DNA from: Naasia sp. SYSU D00948
GTDB lineage: Bacteria > Actinomycetota > Actinomycetes > Actinomycetales > Microbacteriaceae
Length of the DNA: 64,000 nt
Direction: 5' to 3'
Assembly (NCBI RefSeq): GCF_017916515.1
Contig: NZ_JAFMTA010000001.1
Coordinates: forward strand, 992,001-1,056,000
Each line of letters opens with the position of its first letter. Positions within the stretch are counted from its first letter, which is position 1. The notes under the pieces were generated by a model. The model worked only from the letters and a program-made list of their open reading frames with translations. It searched no databases and was not told the origin of the DNA. Shown here piece by piece: positions 16,956-25,462 of this stretch. Made by a program: the position numbers and the translations under genes.

Positions 16956-16982
16956 CTATCGGCTGCGCCGTTCGGCGCGTTA
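16956..16982 (-). promoter_or_regulatory. Sigma-28-type promoter of fliC
   Basis: On the minus strand TAACGCGC, an 11-nt spacer and GCCGATAG (at 16956-16963) fit the sigma-28 consensus architecture. The -10 is about 58 bp before the flagellin start, leaving a short leader with a strong ribosome binding site. Confidence 0.78.
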
Positions 16983-17002
16983 GCGCTCGCCCCGATCGGG
17001 GG

Positions 17003-17821
17003 TCACGACACCGCGGACCTCGCGGGCACCGGCCCTCCGAGCTGCCGGCCCATCGCCGCGGTCGCGTTCTCGGCGAGCCGGGCGAGGTAGGCGCTGCGGC
17101 GCGCCGGGGCCACCCGGGAGTGCACCTCCTCGGCCTCCGCCTGCTCGTCCGCGTAGTGGGCGGTGAGGCCGTCCCGCATCAGGCGGACCGCCTCCGCGCG
17201 CTGCTGCGAGATCGCCGAGTGGGTCGCGCCCAGCTCCTCGGCGAGCTCCTTGACGGACCGGTCCTCGAAGTAGATCTGCTCGACGATGTACCGCATCCGC
17301 TCGGGCAGCGCGGTGACGGCCGCGAGGACGTAGCTCGTCCGCTCGGTCTCCAGCAGGCTGTCCTCGGGGCTCGCGATCTGGGCCGCCACGGTGTCCGCGA
17401 CGGTCTCGTCGAGCGTCGACACGGTGCGGGAGGCGTCGGAGAGCGCCTCGCTCGCGGCGGCACGGTCCACGCCGAGGGAGGTGGCGACCTCGTCGATCGT
17501 TGGGGTGCGCCCGAGGGCGGCCGTCAGCGACTCCTGGACGGCGAGGGACTCCTTGATCCGCCGGCGAGCCGTGCGGGTCGCCCAGTCCGAGGCGCGCATC
17601 TCGTCCGCGATCGCGCCCAGGATGCGGCGGCGGGCGAATGCGCCGAAGGGCACCCCGAGGGTCGCGTCGAAGGAGTCCGCGGCGAGCACGAGGCCCATGG
17701 CGCCCGCGGAGGCGAGGTCGTCGCGGGAGAGGTGGGTGGCGCGGCCGCACACGTCGTTCACGAGGTATCCCACGATCGCGAGGTTGTCCTCTACGAGCCT
17801 GTTGCGCTCGGCACGGTCCAC
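17003..17821 (-). CDS. fliA: RNA polymerase sigma factor of the FliA/WhiG (sigma-28) family
   Basis: This sigma factor is expected to transcribe late flagellar genes. The 272-aa product has region 2 (LAIVGYLVNDVCGRATHLSR, then FGAFARRRILGAIADEMRAS), region 3 (LGRTPTIDEVATSLG) and region 4 with its helix-turn-helix (YFEDRSVKELAEELGATHSA). The GTG at 17821 is chosen because GGGGGAG lies 6 nt upstream; longer frames lack a ribosome binding site. A roughly 50-residue C-terminal extension after region 4 is not standard for FliA. No anti-sigma factor FlgM is recognisable nearby. Confidence 0.88.
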   Translation of the reverse strand: MDRAERNRLVEDNLAIVGYLVNDVCGRATHLSRDDLASAGAMGLVLAADSFDATLGVPFGAFARRRILGAIADEMRASDWATRTARRRIKESLAVQESLTAALGRTPTIDEVATSLGVDRAAASEALSDASRTVSTLDETVADTVAAQIASPEDSLLETERTSYVLAAVTALPERMRYIVEQIYFEDRSVKELAEELGATHSAISQQRAEAVRLMRDGLTAHYADEQAEAEEVHSRVAPARRSAYLARLAENATAAMGRQLGGPVPARSAVS

Positions 17822-18042
17822 GGAATGCTCCCCCTGCATCGACCGGATCCGCACGAGGTCGGAGCCGCGGGAGCGCTCCCCGTCCGCCTCCCCAGGCGGA
17901 CACGCATCCCGCGCTCATTGTCCGGAGCGTGCGAGGGGGGCGGATAGACCCCACAAGTGGTCGCGTGGGGCTCCCGGACCGGGGAAGAAGGGACCGCTAC
18001 CATTCGGCCGCTCAGCAGGGGGAAGGAGCGCGCCGAACTTAC

Positions 18043-18069
18043 CTATCGGCACGAGGTGCCGACTGTGAA
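18043..18069 (-). promoter_or_regulatory. Possible sigma-28 promoter upstream of fliA
   Basis: A third perfect GCCGATAG on the minus strand (18043-18050) lies in the fliA/flgN divergent region, 222 bp before the fliA start. The -35 region 11 nt further (TTCACAGT) is a poor match. If real, FliA would feed its own expression. The 315-bp gap between fliA and flgN holds no other feature I can support. Confidence 0.38.
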
Positions 18070-18136
18070 AGGAGAAGCGGGAGGAAAAATCCTCTCGCCG
18101 GCGCCGGCCGACCGGCGGGAGCAGGAAGGACGGAGC

Positions 18137-18622
18137 ATGAGCGCGAACGAGCTCTCCACGCTCCTGTGGCGGGAGCGGGAGCTCCTGGAGCTGCTGCTGT
18201 TCAAGCTCGAGGAGGAGCAGCTGCTGCTGACGGCCGGCAAGGCCAAGTGGCTCCCCTTCGCGACGCGCGAGGTCGAGCAGGTCCTCGCCCGGCTCCGGAA
18301 GGCGGGCATCGAGCGCACCGTCGAGTCCGAGTCCGTGGCCGCCGCGTGGGGCGCCCACGAGGGCGCGACCCTGCGGGAGCTGATCCGCGTCGCGCCGAGC
18401 GACGCCTGGCGGGACATCCTCTCGTCCCACCTCACGGCCCTCACCGGTCTGACCGCGCAGATCGCCGACATCCGGGACGCGAACCTCACCTACCTGCGCG
18501 CCGCATCGCGCTCGACGCAGGAGACCCTGGCGAACCTCGAGCCGCAGCCGGGCGTCTACGACGACCGCGGAGCGACCGCCATGGCGGCGACCGGCGGCCA
18601 CCTGTTCGACCGGCGGTTCTGA
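18137..18622 (+). CDS. flgN: FlgN-like chaperone for hook-filament junction proteins
   Basis: FlgN-type chaperones deliver FlgK and FlgL to the export gate. The 161-aa product is helical, with the family-like start LSTLLWRERELLELLLFKLE and later DANLTYLRAASRSTQETLAN. The direct neighbour downstream is flgK (4 bp away), which strongly supports the role. GGACGG upstream of the ATG at 18137 can serve as ribosome binding site. This is the first gene of the plus-strand run. Confidence 0.82.
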   Translation: MSANELSTLLWRERELLELLLFKLEEEQLLLTAGKAKWLPFATREVEQVLARLRKAGIERTVESESVAAAWGAHEGATLRELIRVAPSDAWRDILSSHLTALTGLTAQIADIRDANLTYLRAASRSTQETLANLEPQPGVYDDRGATAMAATGGHLFDRRF

Positions 18623-18626
18623 CCCG

Positions 18627-20051
18627 GTGAGCACGTTCGGAGGGATCCAGACCGCCTTCTCCGGCCTCCGCGCCGCGCGGGCGGCCATCGACCTGACCGG
18701 CCAGAACGTCGCGAACGCCGGGACCGAGGGCTACACCCGGCAGCGGGTGACCCAGTCGGCCGTCGGACCGTCGGCGGCGTCGTCCAGCGTCTTCCGCACG
18801 GGCGTCAACATCGGTCAGGGCGTGCGCATCGACGGGACCGCCCGGCTGAGCGACTCGATCCTCGACACGCGCGTCCGGACGGCGTCCTCGGCGGCAGGGT
18901 ACTGGTCCGTGACGGCGGCGGCCGTGTCCACCATCGAGGACTCGCTCAACGAGCCCGGCACGAACGGCCTGTCCGCCACGCTCGCCGAGTTCTGGGCCTC
19001 CTGGCAGAACCTGTCCAACAACCCCGGGTCGCCGGGCCAGGGGTCGACCGTCGTCACCGAGGCCGGTCAGGTCGCGTCGCGGATCGCCGCGGGCTACACG
19101 TATGCCGCGGCCGGCTGGAGCACCGAGCGCGGCGCGACGGTGACGACCGTGGACACGATCAACGACGCCGCCGCCCAGGTGGCGAGACTCAACGACCAGA
19201 TCCGCCGCACGATCGCCGCCGGCGGGTCCGCCAACGAGCTCCTCGACCAGCGCGACGTGCTCGTCACCCGGCTCTCCGAGCTGGCCGGGGCGACCGTCCG
19301 GGACAACGGCGACTCGACCGTCGACGTGGTGGTCGGGGGCAACGCGCTCGTCGCCGGCACCACTTCGCGCACGCTGACGGTCACGGGGGCGACCCGAGTA
19401 GAGGATGCCGGGGCGCGGCCCGTGGCGGTCGCGTGGTCCGGAGGCGGGGGCACCGCGGACATCGAGGGCGGACAGCTCGCGGCACGGCTCGCCGTGCTCG
19501 CGCCCGCCGACGCCACCGCAAACGGAGGGCCCTGGGCGGAGGCCGCAGCGCTCTACGACCGGCTCGCCGGCTCGCTCGCGGCCGCCGTGAACGACCTGCA
19601 CTCGACGGGCGTCACGCCGTCCGGGACCACGGGAACCGCCTTCTTCGCGCTCGCGGACGGCGTGCCGCCCGCGCTCGGGCTGTCGGTCCTGCCCACCGAC
19701 GTCACGGGGATCGCCTCCGCGCGGCCCGGCATGGGCGGGGCGGACGGAGGCATCGCGGACGCGATCGGCCGGCTGAGCGGCTCCCCCGACGGCCCCGACG
19801 CGGCCTGGTCCGCCTACGTCGTGCAGATCGGGGTCCTCTCGCGTTCGACGCAGCAGCAGGCCGCCCTCAGCGAGCAGTCGCTCGGCACCGCCGCGGCCGC
19901 GCAGGTCTCGCAGGCCGGGGTCGACCTCGACGAGGAGACCGCGAACCTGCTCACCTACCAGCACGCGTACCAGGGCGCCGCCCGGGTCCTCACCGCGATC
20001 GACGAGATGCTCGACGTGCTCATCAACAAGACCGGGATCGTCGGAAGGTAG
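18627..20051 (+). CDS. flgK: Flagellar hook-associated protein FlgK (HAP1)
   Basis: FlgK joins the hook to the filament. The 474-aa protein has the N-terminal motif GQNVANAGTEGYTRQRV and the C-terminal motif SQAGVDLDEETANLLTYQHA, followed by LTAIDEMLDVLINKTG, which is diagnostic. It starts with GTG at 18627. The centre is variable, as normal for the family. It is 4 bp after flgN and 5 bp before flgL. Confidence 0.96.
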   Translation: MSTFGGIQTAFSGLRAARAAIDLTGQNVANAGTEGYTRQRVTQSAVGPSAASSSVFRTGVNIGQGVRIDGTARLSDSILDTRVRTASSAAGYWSVTAAAVSTIEDSLNEPGTNGLSATLAEFWASWQNLSNNPGSPGQGSTVVTEAGQVASRIAAGYTYAAAGWSTERGATVTTVDTINDAAAQVARLNDQIRRTIAAGGSANELLDQRDVLVTRLSELAGATVRDNGDSTVDVVVGGNALVAGTTSRTLTVTGATRVEDAGARPVAVAWSGGGGTADIEGGQLAARLAVLAPADATANGGPWAEAAALYDRLAGSLAAAVNDLHSTGVTPSGTTGTAFFALADGVPPALGLSVLPTDVTGIASARPGMGGADGGIADAIGRLSGSPDGPDAAWSAYVVQIGVLSRSTQQQAALSEQSLGTAAAAQVSQAGVDLDEETANLLTYQHAYQGAARVLTAIDEMLDVLINKTGIVGR

Positions 20052-20056
20052 CGCCC

Positions 20057-20956
20057 ATGCTCGGCCGCATCACGAACCAGCAGCTGCTGCTCTCCTCGCA
20101 GCGCAGCCTCCAGGCCTCCCGCGCGCAGCTGGCCCAGCTCCAGGAGAGGGTGTCCACCGGCAAGGCGGTCTCGCGGCCCTCGGACGATCCGTCGGCGACC
20201 GCGTCCATCCTCCGGGTGCGCGGCGAGCAGCGCGCCGTCCAGCAGTACGCGACCAACATCACGGACGGCCTCGCCTGGCTCGCCACGGTCGACCGCGCAC
20301 TCTCGGGCAGCGGGAACCTGCTCCGCCAGGCGCGCGACCTCACGGTCCAGGGCGCGAACAGCGGCGCGATGACTCCTGCAGCGCGGGAGGCGATCGCGAC
20401 GCAGCTCGAGGGCGTGCGGGCGGACCTGCTGCAGCAGGCCAACACGACCTACCTGGGGCGCTCCGTGTTCGCGGGCACCTCGGACGCGGGCGTCGCCTTC
20501 GACACGAGCGATCCGGCCGCCCCGTACTCCTACACCGGCACCGCCGGCGCCTCGGTGGCCCGCCGGATCAACGACACCGAGTCGATCCTGGTCGATGCCG
20601 ACGGGGCCGCCGCGTTCGGGACCGGCGGCGGAAGTCTGTTCGCCCTGATCGACGACATCGTCGCCGACCTCCGCGCGGGGGCCGACGTCTGGGGCAGGAT
20701 CACGGAGCTCGACACGCACAGGGACAGGATGAGCACCCAGCACGCTCTCGTCGGCGCTCGCTACGCTCGGATGGAGCAGGCGCAGGAGACGAACCTGAGC
20801 CAGTCCACGGCCCTCGAGACGCAGCGGTCGGGCATCGAGGACGTGGACCCGGCGAAGGCCATCATCGACCTGCAGGCGCAGGAGCTGACCTACAAGACGG
20901 CTCTCGCGGTCACGGCCCGCGCCCTGCAACCGACCCTCCTCGACTACCTCTCGTGA
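20057..20956 (+). CDS. flgL: Flagellar hook-associated protein FlgL (HAP3)
   Basis: FlgL is the second junction protein between hook and filament. The 299-aa product begins MLGRITNQQLLLSSQRSLQA with VSTGKAVSRPSDDPSATAS, and closes with QAQELTYKTALAVTARALQP, the flagellin-like ends expected of FlgL. It follows flgK by 5 bp and overlaps fliW by 4 nt. Confidence 0.95.
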   Translation: MLGRITNQQLLLSSQRSLQASRAQLAQLQERVSTGKAVSRPSDDPSATASILRVRGEQRAVQQYATNITDGLAWLATVDRALSGSGNLLRQARDLTVQGANSGAMTPAAREAIATQLEGVRADLLQQANTTYLGRSVFAGTSDAGVAFDTSDPAAPYSYTGTAGASVARRINDTESILVDADGAAAFGTGGGSLFALIDDIVADLRAGADVWGRITELDTHRDRMSTQHALVGARYARMEQAQETNLSQSTALETQRSGIEDVDPAKAIIDLQAQELTYKTALAVTARALQPTLLDYLS

Positions 20957-21357
20957 GGACCATGGCTCCCACCCAGCTCGACACCGTCCACCTCACGTTC
21001 ACGGCGCCGCCGCCCGGCTTCGCGCCCGTGGTCGACTTCACCCTCAGCGCGGTGGACGGCGCGGACGGCCTGTTCACGCTCCGGGATTCCGAGGGGGCCG
21101 ACCTGCGGCTGTTCCTCGTCGACCCCGGCGTGTTCGTGCCCGACTACGCGCCGAAGCTCGCGGAGGAGCACTACACGCCGCTCGGCGCCGAATCCAGCGA
21201 GCAGGTGGACACCCTCGTGGTCGCCACGATGACGGACACCGGCCCGGTGGTGAACCTGTTCGCCCCGATCCTCGTGAACCCGGCGACGAACGCGGCCGCC
21301 CAGGTCATCCTGGACGGCACGGACTGGCCGATCCGGGCCCAGCTCGTCGCGCCCTAG
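20953..21357 (+). CDS. fliW: Flagellar assembly factor FliW
   Basis: FliW binds flagellin and, in Bacillus, antagonises the RNA-binding repressor CsrA, so flagellin translation follows secretion. The 134-aa protein shows the family pattern: LHF-like beta strands, GLFTLRDSEGADLRLFLVDP, then VNLFAPILVNPATNAAAQVI. The GTG at 20953 overlaps the flgL stop (GTGA); an ATG three codons later is possible. No csrA follows, although the two genes are adjacent in many other Gram-positive bacteria. Confidence 0.92.
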   Translation: MRTMAPTQLDTVHLTFTAPPPGFAPVVDFTLSAVDGADGLFTLRDSEGADLRLFLVDPGVFVPDYAPKLAEEHYTPLGAESSEQVDTLVVATMTDTGPVVNLFAPILVNPATNAAAQVILDGTDWPIRAQLVAP

Positions 21358-21429
21358 ATCCGTCGCGCGGCCGATCGGCGCCGTGCGCTCGGCAGGCGGA
21401 GTGCTCGCCCTCGACAGGGTCGAGTGCGA

Positions 21430-21510
21430 GCCCTCAACAGGCAGGATCTCCGCCGACAGGCTCCGCGACGGCGCGTCCTGCTGTTGAGCGCCATTCCGCC
21501 TGTTGAGGGC
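21430..21510. repeat. Palindromic intergenic repeat, copy A
   Basis: Perfect 13-bp inverted arms GCCCTCAACAGGC (21430-21442) and GCCTGTTGAGGGC (21498-21510) enclose a partly self-complementary interior. An outer CTCGCCCT/AGGGCGAG pair extends it. It lies between convergent fliW and the next minus-strand gene and so may end both transcripts. A related copy is at 35345-35431. Confidence 0.85.
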
Positions 21511-21528
21511 CAGCGCCGGAGGGCGAGG

Positions 21529-23097
21529 CTAGGACTTCGAGGGGTCGGCGATGCCGGCGCGGGCGCGGTCGTACTCGGCGCGGCGCTCGGCGGACTCCCG
21601 CTCGTAGTTCTGCCGGGCCTCGGCGTTGCGCGCCTTGACCTTCTTGCCGCGGGCCGACGTGGCGAGGCCGAACCAGATGGACACCTCGCGGGCGACCACG
21701 GCGCTCGCGATCGCCAGCGGGCTCGCTGCGATGCTGCCGATGAAGCCGGGGACGTCGTTCGGGGTGAGCTGCTGGGCGACCGTCAGCAGTCCGCTGCCGA
21801 GGTAACCGAAGTACACCGCGACCGCGGCCAGGAAGCCGCCGATGAGCCACCACGCCCACCCGCCCCGGTTCACGATGAGCGAGAGCACGATCATGCCGAG
21901 CGCGAAGACGATGATCGGTCCCCAGTAGACGGGGCTCGCCAGGAAACTCGTGAGGGACTCGACGACGCGGTCCCCCGTGGTGTTGAGCGCGATGATGAGC
22001 GCGGCCACGCCGGCCCAGACGAGCGCGTAGGCGAGGGCCGCCAGCAGCGACATGAGGATCCCGAAGCCGCGGTTGCCCTTCTTCTTGGGCGGAACCGGGG
22101 ACTCGAGATACACCGGCACCGGCGCGGGCGGGGCCGCGACGGGCTGCTCCCCCGTCTGCTGCACGGGCGTCGTGGGCGCGGGCACCGGCGGAGCCGCCGG
22201 GGTGACGGCCGGCGCCGACACGGCGGGAACCTCACGGCTCTCCTCGGGCCGCGGCTCGTGAATGCTCGTCTCCTCCGGCTTCCGGTCCTGCTGAGCGCGG
22301 AGGGCCTCGGCGCGCGCCTGTGCCAGGCGGGGCGCCTCGGTCGTCGGCTGCTCCGCAGGCGACAGCGGCCGGTCCTGCTCGGTGTCGCGGGCCTCCTCGG
22401 CGATCGCGGCCTGCTCCGGCCGGCCGTGGTCCTGCTCGCCGGTGTCCGAGCGCGAACCGGCCGGCACGGCGCCGGCGCTGTCCCGGTCCTCGCCTGAGCC
22501 GTGCCGCGCGTCGACCGGCGGAAGGGCGTCGGGCAGGATCTCCGCCCCGGGGTCGGGGCGGTCGACGGAGTCGGCCGCTGCGGAATCGGGGCCGGCGACG
22601 GTGACGGGGCGCTGACCCTCCTCGGCGACGGCCGGCGGCTCGGCGGTGACCCAGCCGCCGCCCTCGGGACGGGGGTCGAGGCGAGTGTCGGCGGGGACAG
22701 CCGCGGCCGGGCCGCCGATGCGGTCCTCGGAGGACGGCTGGTCAGCCGAACCAACGGCGTCGGCCGCGCGGTCGGCATCGGCCGGCCCGGGCCGGACACC
22801 GGAGTCCCCGGTCCGGTCCTCGGAGGCGCCAGCCGAGTCGCGGTCCTGGGAGACCGGCACGGCGGCGGCCTCCTCGCGCCGGTCGCCGGAGGCCGGCGGT
22901 GCGCCGGCGGCGTCCTCGACCGGTTCGTCGGCACGGTGGGCGGGCCCGGCATCGTCCGCGCTCTCGGCCGGCGCGTGCGGCACCGCCGAGACGCGCACCT
23001 CCTCGCGCGAGGTCACCACGGCCGGCTCTCCCACCGCGGCGGGGTCCGCCGTGGGCGCAGGCTCTCCCGTGCGGCGAACAGTGCTGTCGTCACTCAT
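21529..23097 (-). CDS. Membrane protein with long acidic disordered N-terminus, unknown function
   Basis: I do not recognise this 522-aa protein. The first ~330 residues are Asp/Glu/Ala/Pro-rich low complexity without folded character. A basic PPKKKGNRGFG segment follows, then four or five membrane helices at about 345-470 (LLAALAYALVWAGVAALIIA, ALGMIVLSLIVN, WWLIGGFLAAVAVYFGY, ASPLAIASAVVARE). The protein ends in a charged helix. It lies 49 bp after pilO on the same strand, so it could be the last gene of the pilus operon, or only a neighbour. Cytoplasmic disordered tails like this often act as interaction platforms, but there is no direct evidence. Confidence 0.7.
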   Translation of the reverse strand: MSDDSTVRRTGEPAPTADPAAVGEPAVVTSREEVRVSAVPHAPAESADDAGPAHRADEPVEDAAGAPPASGDRREEAAAVPVSQDRDSAGASEDRTGDSGVRPGPADADRAADAVGSADQPSSEDRIGGPAAAVPADTRLDPRPEGGGWVTAEPPAVAEEGQRPVTVAGPDSAAADSVDRPDPGAEILPDALPPVDARHGSGEDRDSAGAVPAGSRSDTGEQDHGRPEQAAIAEEARDTEQDRPLSPAEQPTTEAPRLAQARAEALRAQQDRKPEETSIHEPRPEESREVPAVSAPAVTPAAPPVPAPTTPVQQTGEQPVAAPPAPVPVYLESPVPPKKKGNRGFGILMSLLAALAYALVWAGVAALIIALNTTGDRVVESLTSFLASPVYWGPIIVFALGMIVLSLIVNRGGWAWWLIGGFLAAVAVYFGYLGSGLLTVAQQLTPNDVPGFIGSIAASPLAIASAVVAREVSIWFGLATSARGKKVKARNAEARQNYERESAERRAEYDRARAGIADPSKS

Positions 23098-23146
23098 GGT
23101 GCCTCCGCGCTCGGTCGAAGGGGCGAGCCCCCGATCGGTCGCCAGT

Positions 23147-23731
23147 CTAGGGTTGCGGCGATGCGTAGGCGTACCCGGACAGGCCGCCCTGGAAATCGCC
23201 TCCGTCCTCCTGTAGTGCGAAGGTGAGCCCCGACGGCAGGAGGAGCCGGTCGGCCTCCTGGACCCGGGCGACGAAGTCGAGCAGGCCGTCGAGCGTCCCC
23301 TCCGCCGTGAGCTGCACAGGGATCGCGACCGTGCCGGGCGCCGCCGCCGGGTCCTCGCCCTCGGCGCCGCCGGGGGTGTCGGCCGGGGCGAGCGCCAGGG
23401 CGTCGTTCGATCCGAAGGCGATGACGCGCACCCCCGCGGCCGCCGCGAGCTGCGAGAGCTCTCCGACGAGCGCCGGCATCGCGGTGTCCTCGGGGAGGGC
23501 CGCCCGGAGCTCGCGGACGTCGGCCTCGAGCCCGTCGCGGTCCTCCGCCTGCCGCTGCAGCTCCGCGAGCTGCCGCTCCTGCGTGGCCACGAGTGCGGCG
23601 ACCGACGCCCGCTGGGCGCGGTTGTCCTCCGCCACGGCGAGCATCGGCTGCACTCCGAGCAGCCATCCACCGGCCAGCACGGCGACGACGGCGAGGATGC
23701 CGCCGCCGATCCACACCCGGGACAGGTTCAT
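23147..23731 (-). CDS. Type IV pilus inner-membrane protein, PilO-like
   Basis: PilO and PilN form the periplasmic part of the pilus alignment complex. The 194-aa protein has a single N-terminal membrane helix (residues 8-30), a coiled-coil (about 35-75, LVATQERQLAELQRQAEDRD) and a ferredoxin-like domain, with VPVQLTAEGTLDGLLDFVARV-type strands near 130-155. This is the PilO arrangement, although sequence conservation is weak. The pilM-pilN-pilO order with 4-nt overlaps supports the call. Confidence 0.78.
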   Translation of the reverse strand: MNLSRVWIGGGILAVVAVLAGGWLLGVQPMLAVAEDNRAQRASVAALVATQERQLAELQRQAEDRDGLEADVRELRAALPEDTAMPALVGELSQLAAAAGVRVIAFGSNDALALAPADTPGGAEGEDPAAAPGTVAIPVQLTAEGTLDGLLDFVARVQEADRLLLPSGLTFALQEDGGDFQGGLSGYAYASPQP

Positions 23732-24399
23732 CGGTCCTCCTCCGAGACGTCGAAGCGGTGCGACCAGGCGTCCTCGCCGACGCCTACCGTCACCTGGGCG
23801 GTGATGGTGCCGTCGTCGGCGGCGCTGATCGATCCCGGCTGTGCATCGGTGTAGCCGGGCAGTGTCTGCAGCGCGGCCAGCCAGGCCTCGACGGATGCGA
23901 GGTCGGAGGCGGTGGCCGTGAGCGAGAGCGTCGCGATGCGCGGCGCCTGCAGCGGCGCGGTCGGCTGCACGATCTGCTCGAGCGGGGTGCTCGCCTGAAC
24001 GTCGGCCGACTGGAGGGCCATGCCGGGTGCGAGGGTGCCGCGGATCAGGCCGAGGTAGGCGGACCAGTCCACGTCGGTCGCTGCCGCAGCGGCCCGCTCC
24101 TCGAGGAGCCGGGAGCGCGTCGACAGCAGCTCGCGGACGTCGCTGTACTCCGCCTGCGCGGCGAGCAGAGCGTCGCTCTTCGCCCGCTCCGCCTGCAGGG
24201 CCGAGGCGGTCTGGGCGACCAGCACGGACATCGCCCCCATGCCGACGGCGACCGCGCCGATCGACGCGACGACCATCAGCAGGACCACCCGCACGGCCCG
24301 GCGCCCGCGCTGGGCGGCGAGGACCGACGGCGGGAGGAGGTTGGCGCGCGGCGCCGCTCCGAGGAGGAGCGGGGACTTCCGGGACAGGGCGATGCTCAC
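23728..24399 (-). CDS. Type IV pilus assembly protein, PilN-like
   Basis: PilN links cytoplasmic PilM to PilO. The 223-aa product has the expected short cytoplasmic N-terminus with the PilM-binding motif region (RANLLPPSVLAAQ, compare the INLLP motif), one membrane helix at about 38-62, a coiled-coil and a C-terminal ferredoxin-like domain (IATLSLTATASDLASVEAWL). It overlaps pilM and the pilO-like gene by 4 nt each. Confidence 0.82.
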   Translation of the reverse strand: MSIALSRKSPLLLGAAPRANLLPPSVLAAQRGRRAVRVVLLMVVASIGAVAVGMGAMSVLVAQTASALQAERAKSDALLAAQAEYSDVRELLSTRSRLLEERAAAAATDVDWSAYLGLIRGTLAPGMALQSADVQASTPLEQIVQPTAPLQAPRIATLSLTATASDLASVEAWLAALQTLPGYTDAQPGSISAADDGTITAQVTVGVGEDAWSHRFDVSEEDR

Positions 24400-25460
24400 G
24401 CCGCGCCTCCGCTCGCGAGGCCGACGGCCACGGTCATGGCGCCCCAGCCGCCGGACGGCTCGCGCTCCTGCAGGGCCCGTGCGAGCGTGATCCCCTCGAG
24501 CGGGTTCCCCTCGCGGACCGGCACCCGTGTGAGCTCGGCGAGCGCGTCCGGGAAGCCCGGCAGCCGCCCGGCGCCGCCCGTGAGCAGGATGCTCTCCACC
24601 TGGTCGCCGTGGTTCGCGGCGTAGTAGGCGAGCGTGTTGCGCAGCCCGGAGAGCAGCTCGCTCGTCACCGAGAACACGATCTCGAGGACCGTCTCGTAGG
24701 CGAGGGTCGACAGCCCCTCGGGAGCCTTGGGAGTCGCGACGAGGCCCACCATGCGCTTGAGGCGCTCCGCCTCCTCCTCAGCGAGGTCGAGGCGGTCGGC
24801 GAGGGCGCGGGTGACGTCCTGGCCGCCGGCCGGGATGATGCGCACGAAGCTCGGCACGCCGTCCCGAGCGACGACCACGATGGTCGTGGTCTCGCCCACG
24901 TCGATGAGGGCCACCGAGCCCGACGCGCCCGCGCGGGGCAGCAGGACCCTGCTGAGCGCGAACGGGACCAGGTCGACGCCGACCGGGTTCAGGCCCGCGA
25001 GCCGGGCCGCGCTCACCTTCGCCTCGACCGACTCCTTGACCGCGGCGATGAGCAGCCCGCGCACCATGGGTCCCGAGTCGCCCTGCTCCTCGGCGACCGG
25101 GTAGAAGTCGAGGAGGGCGTCGGCGACCGGGACCGGGAGCAGGTCCTGCACCTGGAAGGGCAGGCTCTCCCGGATGCGGTCGAGCGGCATCTTCGCGACG
25201 GTGAGGTCGCGCACGATCACCTTGTGGTTGCCGACGCCGAGCACGACGTCCTTGCTCTTGAAGCCCGCGCTCGCCCAGAGCCGGCGGAGCGCGTCCGCGA
25301 CCGTGTTGGGCTCGCGGACGTCGCCGTCCCGGACCGCCCCCTCCGGCAGCTCGATCTCCTCGTAGCGGTGCACGGCCGCACCCGGCTTCGCCGGGTCGTG
25401 CACCTCGGCGGCGCGCACGGTGGCGCCGCCGATGTCGATCCCCACGATCCTCGTTCCCAT
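24396..25460 (-). CDS. pilM: Type IV pilus assembly ATPase-fold protein PilM
   Basis: PilM is a cytoplasmic actin-like protein that binds PilN and the pilus motor. The 354-aa protein has the ASKHA fold signatures: IVGIDIGGATVRAAEV at 4-19, ALIDVGETTTIVVVA near 190, and a C-terminal SILLTGGAGRLPGF. The motif LPFQVQDLLPVPVADALLDF is typical of PilM. The ATG at 25460 follows the prepilin peptidase stop by 2 bp. Confidence 0.93.
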   Translation of the reverse strand: MGTRIVGIDIGGATVRAAEVHDPAKPGAAVHRYEEIELPEGAVRDGDVREPNTVADALRRLWASAGFKSKDVVLGVGNHKVIVRDLTVAKMPLDRIRESLPFQVQDLLPVPVADALLDFYPVAEEQGDSGPMVRGLLIAAVKESVEAKVSAARLAGLNPVGVDLVPFALSRVLLPRAGASGSVALIDVGETTTIVVVARDGVPSFVRIIPAGGQDVTRALADRLDLAEEEAERLKRMVGLVATPKAPEGLSTLAYETVLEIVFSVTSELLSGLRNTLAYYAANHGDQVESILLTGGAGRLPGFPDALAELTRVPVREGNPLEGITLARALQEREPSGGWGAMTVAVGLASGGAA

Positions 25461-25462
25461 CG

